Source: an uncultured Anaerotignum sp. (GTDB lineage Bacteria > Bacillota > Clostridia > Lachnospirales > Anaerotignaceae). From it: a stretch of DNA of 58,770 nucleotides. Each line of letters opens with the position of its first letter. Positions within the stretch are counted from its first letter, which is position 1. Below the pieces are notes generated by a model. The model did no database searches. It saw only the letters and a list, made by a program, of their open reading frames with translations, and had not been told where the DNA came from. Shown here piece after piece: positions 52,696-58,770 of this stretch. Position numbers and translations under genes: made by a program. The stretch spans positions 1 through 58,770 of the forward strand of contig NZ_CAKQVD010000005.1 in the NCBI RefSeq assembly GCF_934277605.1, read 5' to 3'.

Positions 52696-55170
52696 ATGGC
52701 ATCTATAACAGGCGTATCTTCTAATTCTATTTTATCCTCGTTAAGCGGCAAAAGATTTACCGGCTTGGCAAGTGGGCTGGATACGGATGATCTGGTAAAG
52801 AATCTAACATCCGGCACCCGTTCTAAAATTGCAAAGATAGAGCAGCAGAAGCAAAAGGCACAATGGAAGATGGATGCATATCGTTCGATTAGCTCTAAGC
52901 TGATTGATTTTCAAAATAAATATACATCCTACACATCTGCAACCAATCTGAGAAGTGCGGCATTTTACAGCAAAAATATGATTACCGCAGTAGGCGAAAA
53001 CAGTAAATATGTAAAGGCAAGCGGCAATGGGGATATGGCCGGCAATACAACGATTGTTGGTGTGAAGCAGCTGGCAACAAGAACCGCCTATGTTTCTGCG
53101 GCGGGCGTTTCTGCCAGCACCCTGACGGGAGCGGAAATTGACCCGACCAAAGAGGTGGAAATCAGCAAGCTGGCAGGGCAGAGGTTTGCCTTTACCTATA
53201 ACAACAGCTCCTACACGGTACAGTTGGATGCCGGCAAGGAATATAAAACCATGCAGGATGTGGCAGATGAAATCAACCGTCAGCTGCAAAAGACAGATTA
53301 TGCAACGGGAGATAAAAAGCTCAGCGAGCATATTGCCGCATCTGTGGAAAACAATAAGCTGAAGCTGGATTTTGCCTCCGATGAGGTGCGTAAAATCGGC
53401 AATACGATAGAGATTACAAAGGTTGAGAGCGAAATCGAGAATGTTTTGGGCTTATCCAAGGGGAGCAAGGCTTCCGGCGATACTGCGATTTTCGGTAAAG
53501 AGGCAACCGATGCTGCCATTGCGGGAGCTGTCACAAAGAGCAATATGAGTGATTTGCTGGCAGGCGAGGAATTTACCTTTTCTTATAACGGCAAATCCAC
53601 AACCATCAAATTGAAGGCTGAGGATTTAAAGAGCAGCGATGGGCAATTCGATATTGAAAAGGTGAAGCAGGCATTCCAGAACGGCTTGGATGAGGCATTC
53701 GGCTCCGGCAGGGTTAAGGTGGATTGGAACGGCAGCCGGTTGAGCTTTGAAACAACAAAGCCCGATGGGGCAAAGGACGATACCTCTGTGTTGAGTCTTT
53801 CCAACGGCAGCACAAATGCACTGAAGGCATTGGGGCTGAAGGCAGGTGCTTCCAACAGATTGAATACGAATGCGGCCCTTGCGGATTCCGGCTTCAACTT
53901 TAAGGGAGACGGCATTGACAAGCTGACCGATTATTCCGTTCGCATTAAGGATAACATTTCCGGAAAGGAATATGTTATCAGCGAAACCACGGATGGTAAA
54001 AAATTCGATGCGAATACAAGCATGAAGGAAATCATGGAGGCAATCAATGCCAGTGATGCGAAGGTAAAGGTTTCTTATCTTTCCACAGCGGATAAGCTGA
54101 GCATTACATCCACACAGGATGGTGCCAGCGGCGATTTTTCCATTGTCGGCACGAGCAGCGCTGACGGCACACAGGGATACAATCTCGGCCTTGCGATGTT
54201 CGGCGAAGGCGTTGGCAAGGATTCTGCAAACGGTGACTATGTGGTGACAAAGGGACAGGACGCAGTGATTTTTGTGGATTATGACGGCGAAGGCGGCGCA
54301 GACCCGATTGAGGTTACCAGAGGCTCCAACACCTTTAACCTCAATGGCATGAATGTGACGGTGACAGGCACATTTAATGTGGATGCGGCAGGCCGGTTGA
54401 AAGACAAAAATGCAGGGGTTTCCTTTGAGGCAAAGGCGGATGTGGATAAAATCACCACTGCAGTGAAGGAAATGATTGATGCTTACAATGAAATTGCGGA
54501 ATATGCGAATAAAGTGGTAAGCGAAAAGCCCAATCGGAATTATGCACCTCTGACCGAGGAGCAGAAAGAGGATATGAGCGAAACCGAAATCAAAAACTGG
54601 ACGGAAAAGGCACAGGAAGGGATGCTGTTCAATAATTCCGATGTGAGAAGCTTTACGGATGAAATTCGTTTCCTGTTTGGCTCTAATTCAGACACCATTA
54701 AGCAGTTGGAGGAAATCGGTATCACATCCGCAACCTCCTACAGCAGCAACGGCAAGGTAAACTTCGATGAGGAAAAATTTAAGGCGGCCTTGGATAATAA
54801 CCTGGATGTGGTGAAAAAGCTGTTCACAGAGCCTGAAAAAAGCTATACCGATGCGAACGGCAAGAAGGTTGTTACGCAGGAGGGCGGCATTATGAACAAC
54901 ATCAAAACCATATTTGATAAATACGGTGCGATTGATTCGGCACGCAAGGGCGTTTTTGTGCAGGCTGCGGGTGCGAAGGAATCTCCCTTGTCCATGCTGG
55001 ATAACTATCTGCAAAAGCAGATGGATGGTTATAATGATATGATTTCTTCCCTGCAGACCAAGCTGAAGGATGAGGCAGAGCGTTATTACAGCAAATTCTC
55101 CAGCATGGAGGTATACATAAACAACATGAATTCTCAAAGTAGCTGGCTGAGCCAACAATTTAATTCTTAA
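52696..55170 (+). CDS. fliD: Filament cap protein FliD (HAP2)
   Basis: 824 residues from ATG 52696 with GGAGGG 6 bases upstream. N-terminal FliD motif RFTGLASGLDTDDLVKNLTS then KIEQQKQKAQWKMDAYRSI; C-terminal FliD_C part with KVSFD-like GKVNFDEEKFKAALDNNLD and VKKLF, ending in coiled-coil heptads. Large compared with 450-650 common in the family, due to additional middle domains that would be surface exposed. It caps the filament and folds flagellin. First of fliD-fliS-fliT-like. Confidence 0.93.
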   Translation: MASITGVSSNSILSSLSGKRFTGLASGLDTDDLVKNLTSGTRSKIAKIEQQKQKAQWKMDAYRSISSKLIDFQNKYTSYTSATNLRSAAFYSKNMITAVGENSKYVKASGNGDMAGNTTIVGVKQLATRTAYVSAAGVSASTLTGAEIDPTKEVEISKLAGQRFAFTYNNSSYTVQLDAGKEYKTMQDVADEINRQLQKTDYATGDKKLSEHIAASVENNKLKLDFASDEVRKIGNTIEITKVESEIENVLGLSKGSKASGDTAIFGKEATDAAIAGAVTKSNMSDLLAGEEFTFSYNGKSTTIKLKAEDLKSSDGQFDIEKVKQAFQNGLDEAFGSGRVKVDWNGSRLSFETTKPDGAKDDTSVLSLSNGSTNALKALGLKAGASNRLNTNAALADSGFNFKGDGIDKLTDYSVRIKDNISGKEYVISETTDGKKFDANTSMKEIMEAINASDAKVKVSYLSTADKLSITSTQDGASGDFSIVGTSSADGTQGYNLGLAMFGEGVGKDSANGDYVVTKGQDAVIFVDYDGEGGADPIEVTRGSNTFNLNGMNVTVTGTFNVDAAGRLKDKNAGVSFEAKADVDKITTAVKEMIDAYNEIAEYANKVVSEKPNRNYAPLTEEQKEDMSETEIKNWTEKAQEGMLFNNSDVRSFTDEIRFLFGSNSDTIKQLEEIGITSATSYSSNGKVNFDEEKFKAALDNNLDVVKKLFTEPEKSYTDANGKKVVTQEGGIMNNIKTIFDKYGAIDSARKGVFVQAAGAKESPLSMLDNYLQKQMDGYNDMISSLQTKLKDEAERYYSKFSSMEVYINNMNSQSSWLSQQFNS

Positions 55171-55208
55171 TTTTGTGACGAAAGATGAAGTAAGGGAGAA
55201 TGTAAAAT

Positions 55209-55595
55209 ATGAACATAAATGGTTATCAGCAGTATAAGCAGCAGTCTGTCAACACAATGACAAATGGTGAGATACTTACCTTACTTTTTGACGGGGTTAT
55301 ACGAAATCTGACTTCTGCGGAATTGGCAATGGAACGGCAGGATTTTGATGCCTTTGGTGTATCCATTGACAAGGCAGAGAGGATTATCCGCTCGCTGAGC
55401 GGAATGCTTGATATGGACTATGATGTGAGCAAGGACCTCTATCGTATGTATGATTATTTCCTGTTTCAGCTTGGGCGGCTTCGTGCAGGACGCAGGCAGG
55501 AAATTGTGGATGAACTGAAAAAAATGGTTGCTGATTTGCGGGATACCTTTAAGGAGGCGGACCGCATTGCAGCCAACCAAAGGGAAGGGGCTTAA
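55209..55595 (+). CDS. fliS: Flagellin chaperone FliS
   Basis: 128 residues. NINGYQQYKQQSVNTMTNGEILTLLFDGVIRNL at the start is the FliS signature (core residues 16-33), followed by KAERIIRSLSGMLDMDYDVS. It binds the flagellin C-terminus in the cytoplasm. In species with CsrA/FliW the flagellin pool also depends on FliS. Directly after fliD. Confidence 0.95.
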   Translation: MNINGYQQYKQQSVNTMTNGEILTLLFDGVIRNLTSAELAMERQDFDAFGVSIDKAERIIRSLSGMLDMDYDVSKDLYRMYDYFLFQLGRLRAGRRQEIVDELKKMVADLRDTFKEADRIAANQREGA

Positions 55596-55628
55596 AAGAA
55601 GGGCCGTTCCTTCCGGAGAGGAAAGACC

Positions 55629-56030
55629 ATGGAAGAAAAGGAAATTTTGCAGGAAATCATCGGGTATCTTCAAAAAAGATATATCGGCTTCAATGAGATT
55701 TATACAATCACGAATCAGCTACAGGAGGCTATCGGCTATGATGATGTTGTGACGATGCGGATGCTGATTCGGATGCGGCAGCAGGAAATGGAATCCATGG
55801 ATAAACTGAATTTGCAGCTACAGGCGTGCTTGGCACAGTTGACGGAGGAACAGAAAAAAGCCATCAGGGATGGCAATCAGCTCTGTTTTTTGCAGGAAAA
55901 CACCGCCATGCTGCAAAGAATTATGGAGCTGCAGGAGAAAAACAGACACCTTCTTGAAAGGCTCATTGAACAGGATGAACGCGTAAACCGAAAGATAGCA
56001 GGAGAAAAAAGCTATTACCAAACAAAATGA
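55629..56030 (+). CDS. FliT-like flagellar chaperone
   Basis: 133 residues, wholly helical (EILQEIIGYLQKRYIGFNEIY, later LQENTAMLQRIMELQEKNRHL). No clear motif, but size, helicity and position after fliS match FliT-type chaperones, which bind FliD. Could also be a FlgN-family member. AGAGGAAAGA precedes the ATG. The stop abuts the convergent gene. Confidence 0.6.
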   Translation: MEEKEILQEIIGYLQKRYIGFNEIYTITNQLQEAIGYDDVVTMRMLIRMRQQEMESMDKLNLQLQACLAQLTEEQKKAIRDGNQLCFLQENTAMLQRIMELQEKNRHLLERLIEQDERVNRKIAGEKSYYQTK

Positions 56031-56714
56031 TTACCTTCCGATACTCCAGGCATGATTGTCTGGAGTATCGCTCGGTTTGATTTCATTACGAATCAGCCCG
56101 TATGTCCAAGGGGAAATGCTATGCTCTGTGCTTTTGGGGTCGGCAATCAGCAGGTTTCCATCGGCTGTAATATCCCGCAGGATGATGAAATGCCCGCTCT
56201 TTGTGAAATGCCCCCTTCCCATGAGCAGAACAACCAAGCGCCCCTGCTTCAATTCAGCGGTGATGGCTTCATAGGAAAGAGAGGACAGGCTTCTGGCATT
56301 CAGCCCCCATGCACGTGAGCCTTGTGGGATGATGGAATGATAGGAGCCGCTGTTTTGTGAGAAAAAGCCATTTTCGTAGCACCATTTTGCCATCGCATCC
56401 GGCGGAACGGTTTCCTTGCCTAAGCTGGAAACCAGCATGGAAAGCACTGTCGGGCCACAGCCATAGGTGGCAATCTCATTCTGTGGGCCATAGCTTTTCT
56501 TTCCCCAGCGTGCATCGGTTTGGTTGAAATAAATCAGCTTACCGCAGGTGGCGGAAAGGAGCATATCCTCGGTTTCGGGGGCGGCAATTTCCACCTTCGG
56601 CTCTGCGGGCGTTTCTGCCAAGGCGGCTTGGGAAACGGCTTGATTTTGCAGGGAGACGCAGAAGGGGAAACAGGAAAAAAAGCAAAAGCACAGCAAAAGC
56701 GGTATCAATTTCAT
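56031..56714 (-). CDS. Secreted C39-like peptidase family protein
   Basis: About 227 residues from ATG 56714, with AAAGGAGAT upstream (an earlier in-frame codon at 56774 lacks one). A signal peptide (KLIPLLLCFCFFSCFPFCVS) is followed by a Pro/Glu linker and a C39-type papain-like domain: YFNQTDARWGKKSYG, catalytic Cys in YGCGPTVLSML, and His in SGHFIILRDITADGNLLIADP with the following Asp. Proteins of this type cleave peptides outside the cell; substrates are unknown. It lies in the filament region between fliT-like and an ABC ATPase and faces fliDST. Confidence 0.8.
   Translation of the reverse strand: MKLIPLLLCFCFFSCFPFCVSLQNQAVSQAALAETPAEPKVEIAAPETEDMLLSATCGKLIYFNQTDARWGKKSYGPQNEIATYGCGPTVLSMLVSSLGKETVPPDAMAKWCYENGFFSQNSGSYHSIIPQGSRAWGLNARSLSSLSYEAITAELKQGRLVVLLMGRGHFTKSGHFIILRDITADGNLLIADPKSTEHSISPWTYGLIRNEIKPSDTPDNHAWSIGR
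56039..56070. terminator. Perfect hairpin in the C39 gene 3' end, candidate terminator for fliD-fliS-fliT
   Basis: Arms CGATACTCCAG (56039-56049) and CTGGAGTATCG (56060-56070), 10-base loop. Only a weak T-run follows on the plus strand. It is the only stem-loop near the end of the fliDST transcript and lies inside coding sequence of the opposite strand. Confidence 0.45.
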
Positions 56715-56816
56715 GGGGATATCTCCTTTCATACGTTTTTGTGCGGAAAACTGCACTATTCTATAGTATAACATGAAAAAATGAAGAAAAAAAGGACATC
56801 AAAGGCGGAGAGAAAA

Positions 56817-57536
56817 ATGTTGACAGAGAGAAAGGAAAGCAATACCTTATTGCGGTTTGAAAATGTTTCCAAGATGTATGAATATGAAACCCATTCCCTG
56901 CGTGAGCTGAACCTAACCATCAAGCGTGGGGAGTTTCTTTTTATCTGTGGGCGCACAGGCTCGGGGAAAAGCACATTTTTGCGGCTGATTACAAAGGAAT
57001 TAAGCCCCACCTCCGGAAAAATTTTCTTTGAGGGGGAGGAAATCACCGCCATGAAGCATAAGGATGTGCCATTTCTGCGGCGGAAAATCGGGGTCATCCG
57101 CCAAAGCGAGGAGACCTTTTTGGAGGACCGCACCGTTTCGCAAAACTTGGAATTTGTGATGCGGGCAACCGGCCACAAGGAAAAAACCCTGCGGGAACGG
57201 GCAAGGAAGGCACTTTCCATGGTGCGGCTTGAAGCAAAGGCGGATTGCCTGCCACGGGAGCTTTCGGGCGGGGAACGCAAGCGGGCGGAAATTGCAAGGG
57301 CATTGGTGAACAATCCGCACCTGATTATTGCGGATGAGCCGACTGCCAACCTCGATTCTGCGCTTTCTTGGGATATTATGAGCCTTTTTGAGGATATTAA
57401 CCAGCTTGGGGTTACGATTGTGATTGTGACGCATGATAAGGAAATTGTGAACATCATGCGGAAGCGGGTCATCACCTTTTCGGACGGCAAGCTGTTGGGG
57501 GATGTGAAAAAGGGGCGTTATGGGGATTTGCTTTGA
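56817..57536 (+). CDS. FtsE-like ABC transporter ATPase without partner
   Basis: About 239 residues from ATG 56817, with GGAG 6 bases upstream; the in-frame ATG at 56781 lacks a ribosome binding site. Walker A CGRTGSGKST, Q-loop VIRQSE, signature LSGGERKRAEIARAL, Walker B LIIADEPTANLDS and switch His in IVTHD. Closest in pattern to FtsE/LolD-type ATPases that work with FtsX-like permeases and wall hydrolases. No FtsX-like gene follows; the next gene is flagellin. It could serve a permease elsewhere. A possible -10 TATAGT lies near 56761. Confidence 0.8.
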   Translation: MLTERKESNTLLRFENVSKMYEYETHSLRELNLTIKRGEFLFICGRTGSGKSTFLRLITKELSPTSGKIFFEGEEITAMKHKDVPFLRRKIGVIRQSEETFLEDRTVSQNLEFVMRATGHKEKTLRERARKALSMVRLEAKADCLPRELSGGERKRAEIARALVNNPHLIIADEPTANLDSALSWDIMSLFEDINQLGVTIVIVTHDKEIVNIMRKRVITFSDGKLLGDVKKGRYGDLL

Positions 57537-57569
57537 GGAAAAATAATTAAGATTTCTTGAGATTCGCTA

Positions 57570-57596
57570 TAATTTATTTCCAAAAAGTTCCGATAT
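57570..57596 (+). promoter_or_regulatory. Sigma-28-like promoter of flagellin
   Basis: TAAT (57570-57573), 15 bases, TCCGATAT (57589-57596). The -10 matches seven of eight consensus bases. Start site near 57603 gives a leader of about 120 bases. Confidence 0.7.
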
Positions 57597-57674
57597 ATAA
57601 AATAGCAGGGGAAAAGGAGATGCTCGCCGGCAACCGTTTCTTTTTCCCTTGGAAAAATTTTAAAATTCAAGAGC

Positions 57675-57712
57675 CGAGGAAAACGGACTTTCCTCGCGTA
57701 CAAACATGGAGG
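57675..57712 (+). promoter_or_regulatory. Candidate CsrA binding sites in the flagellin leader
   Basis: Site 1 is a hairpin CGAGGAAA (57675-57682) / TTTCCTCG (57689-57696) with loop ACGGAC, presenting GGA. Site 2, ACATGGAGG (57704-57712), fits the ACANGGANG motif and covers the ribosome binding site GGAGG. This paired layout is that of Bacillus hag regulation. An upstream stem (AGGGGAAAAGGA with TCTTTTTCCCTT, near 57605-57640) adds structure. Confidence 0.55.
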
Positions 57713-57721
57713 TAATTTTTT

Positions 57722-58770
57722 ATGAGAATTCAACACAACATTTCTGCATTAAACTCTTACAGACAGTTGGGCAACAACAACAACGCACTGTCTAAAAACC
57801 TGGAAAAGCTGTCTTCCGGCTACAGAATCAACCGTGCAGGCGATGACGCAGCAGGTCTGGCTATTTCCGAAAAAATGAGAGCACAGATCAAAGGTCTGGA
57901 AGCTGCAACAAAGAACGCAAACGACGGTATCTCTTTGGTGCAGACAGCAGAAGGCGCACTGACAGAGGTTCATTCCATGCTGAACAGAATGACATATCTG
58001 GCAACACAGTCTGCAAACGGTACATACGATGACACAGTTGACCGTAACAACCTGCAGAAGGAAGTAACTTCCCTGCTGTCTGAAATTGACCGTATTTCCG
58101 AATCCACAAACTACAACGGCATTAACCTGCTGGATGGCTCTCTGGGCGGCCCTAAGGCTACCACAGAGATGGGCCAGACTGCCATGAAAGCAGCGAATGC
58201 ATTTACACCTGGTACTGTTACTGTAAACGGTACAGATGGTGTTGATGGTACCACCGCTGCAACAGCAACATTCAAGTTCGTAGACATTACCATTCAAGAT
58301 GGCTTGAAGGGTGCAAAGGCAAAATTCACAATCGATGGCAATGATTATGAAATCGATGTGAAAGCATCCACAGGTCAAACAACCAAGATGTTGGCTGCTG
58401 ATGTAGCTAAGGCGGTTAAGGAGAAGATTGGCGATACGGTTACAGTTGCGGGCGGTGGCCAAGGCGGCGCTGCCAATGTAACGGTTGCCGACGATACGAT
58501 TACCTTTACATCTACTACCAAAGAAACTGCACAGAAATGGGTGACAACCAAGCTTACTGCTGTAGGTGCGCAAGTGGATGCTGGTAAGGTGCCCGACCCT
58601 GATAACAGCACAGCTACAGTAAAGACACTGGACTTCGATGGTCGTATCGGCGAGGATATGATTGGCGGCACAATTAAGATTGGCGATAAGACATATGAGT
58701 TTGTTGAAACAGGCAAGACTGCTAAGACACAGGGCGCAACAGCAATCGAAGTGGCAAAGGATGCTACAGG
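57722..58770 (+). CDS. fliC: Flagellin, cut by the right window edge
   Basis: At least 349 residues are open, with no stop before the edge. The N-terminal D0/D1 domain reads MRIQHNISALNSYRQLGNN then LSSGYRINRAGDDAAGLAIS and ANDGISLVQTAEGALTEV, all flagellin hallmarks. After residue 140 a variable, Thr/Ala-rich outer region begins (KATTEMGQ onward). The C-terminal D0/D1 part lies outside. GGAGG at 57708-57712 is 9 bases before the ATG. Codon use is highly biased as in strongly expressed genes. It follows the orphan FtsE-like gene with its own sigma-28-like promoter. Confidence 0.97.
   Translation, partial: MRIQHNISALNSYRQLGNNNNALSKNLEKLSSGYRINRAGDDAAGLAISEKMRAQIKGLEAATKNANDGISLVQTAEGALTEVHSMLNRMTYLATQSANGTYDDTVDRNNLQKEVTSLLSEIDRISESTNYNGINLLDGSLGGPKATTEMGQTAMKAANAFTPGTVTVNGTDGVDGTTAATATFKFVDITIQDGLKGAKAKFTIDGNDYEIDVKASTGQTTKMLAADVAKAVKEKIGDTVTVAGGGQGGAANVTVADDTITFTSTTKETAQKWVTTKLTAVGAQVDAGKVPDPDNSTATVKTLDFDGRIGEDMIGGTIKIGDKTYEFVETGKTAKTQGATAIEVAKDAT

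Noticed and set aside
57749..58573. Long open frame antisense to flagellin
   Set aside because: Cys-rich translation without ribosome binding site; an effect of the biased flagellin codons.
1..58770. tRNA or rRNA genes
   Set aside because: No segment showed the conserved arms or rRNA core sequences on reading through the intergenic parts.

Overview
This window is almost entirely a flagellar and chemotaxis island of a motile Gram-positive anaerobe. The organism type is inferred as Clostridia, probably Lachnospirales-like. There are no L- or P-ring genes (flgH, flgI). The switch includes FliY, and CheC, CheD and CheV are all present. FliW and CsrA sit behind the hook-junction genes as in Bacillus. 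There is an SLH-domain surface protein and a radical-SAM maturase for [FeFe]-hydrogenase (HydG). I could not run a database search, so the genus is not assigned.

Layout. (1) 1-2322 is an accessory tail: a truncated zinc-ribbon gene, a small recombinase-associated protein, a large serine recombinase and a tiny overlapping gene. (2) 2514-8093, minus strand: flgM, a flgN-like gene, flgK, flgL, a yviE-like gene, fliW and csrA, ending at a strong terminator. (3) 8256-12992, minus strand: cheA, cheW, cheR and cheB, with a sigma-28-type promoter in front of cheA. (4) 13126-21143, plus strand: a FliK-like gene, an FlhB-C-like gene, a PilZ protein, a 1543-residue SLH/Ig-like surface protein and a membrane-anchored protein of unknown function. 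(5) 21590-23764, minus strand: a chemoreceptor. (6) 24429-48806, plus strand: the long fla/che operon from flgB to cheV, covering rod, MS ring, C ring, export gate, hook, stator, sigma-28, distal rod and adaptation proteins. (7) 48939-52385, minus strand: hydG with an elaborate leader, then a ParA ATPase paired with a repeat-rich ComFB-domain protein. (8) 52696-56030, plus strand: fliD, fliS and a fliT-like gene. (9) A secreted C39-like peptidase and an orphan FtsE-like ATPase. (10) The start of flagellin, which runs off the right edge.

How it fits together. Operon 6 builds the hook-basal body and makes FliA (sigma-28). FlgM from operon 2 should hold FliA inactive until the hook is finished. 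FliA then reads late promoters. I see matches to the pattern TAAA/TAAT, 15 bases, then N(T/C)CGATA(A/T) before cheA, fliD and flagellin. FliW and CsrA would set flagellin translation: the flagellin leader carries a GGA-loop hairpin and a CsrA-like site over its ribosome binding site.

Most interesting unexplained items. First, a riboswitch-like leader before hydG, where an aptamer-like closing stem, an antiterminator and a terminator are mutually exclusive. Second, a ParA plus ComFB-domain gene pair inside a flagellar island that lacks flhF and flhG. Third, FliY with its CheY-binding-type peptide moved into the linker and duplicated. Fourth, a large coiled-coil insertion in FlgK. Fifth, a PilZ protein lacking the usual RxxxR next to a giant SLH protein.
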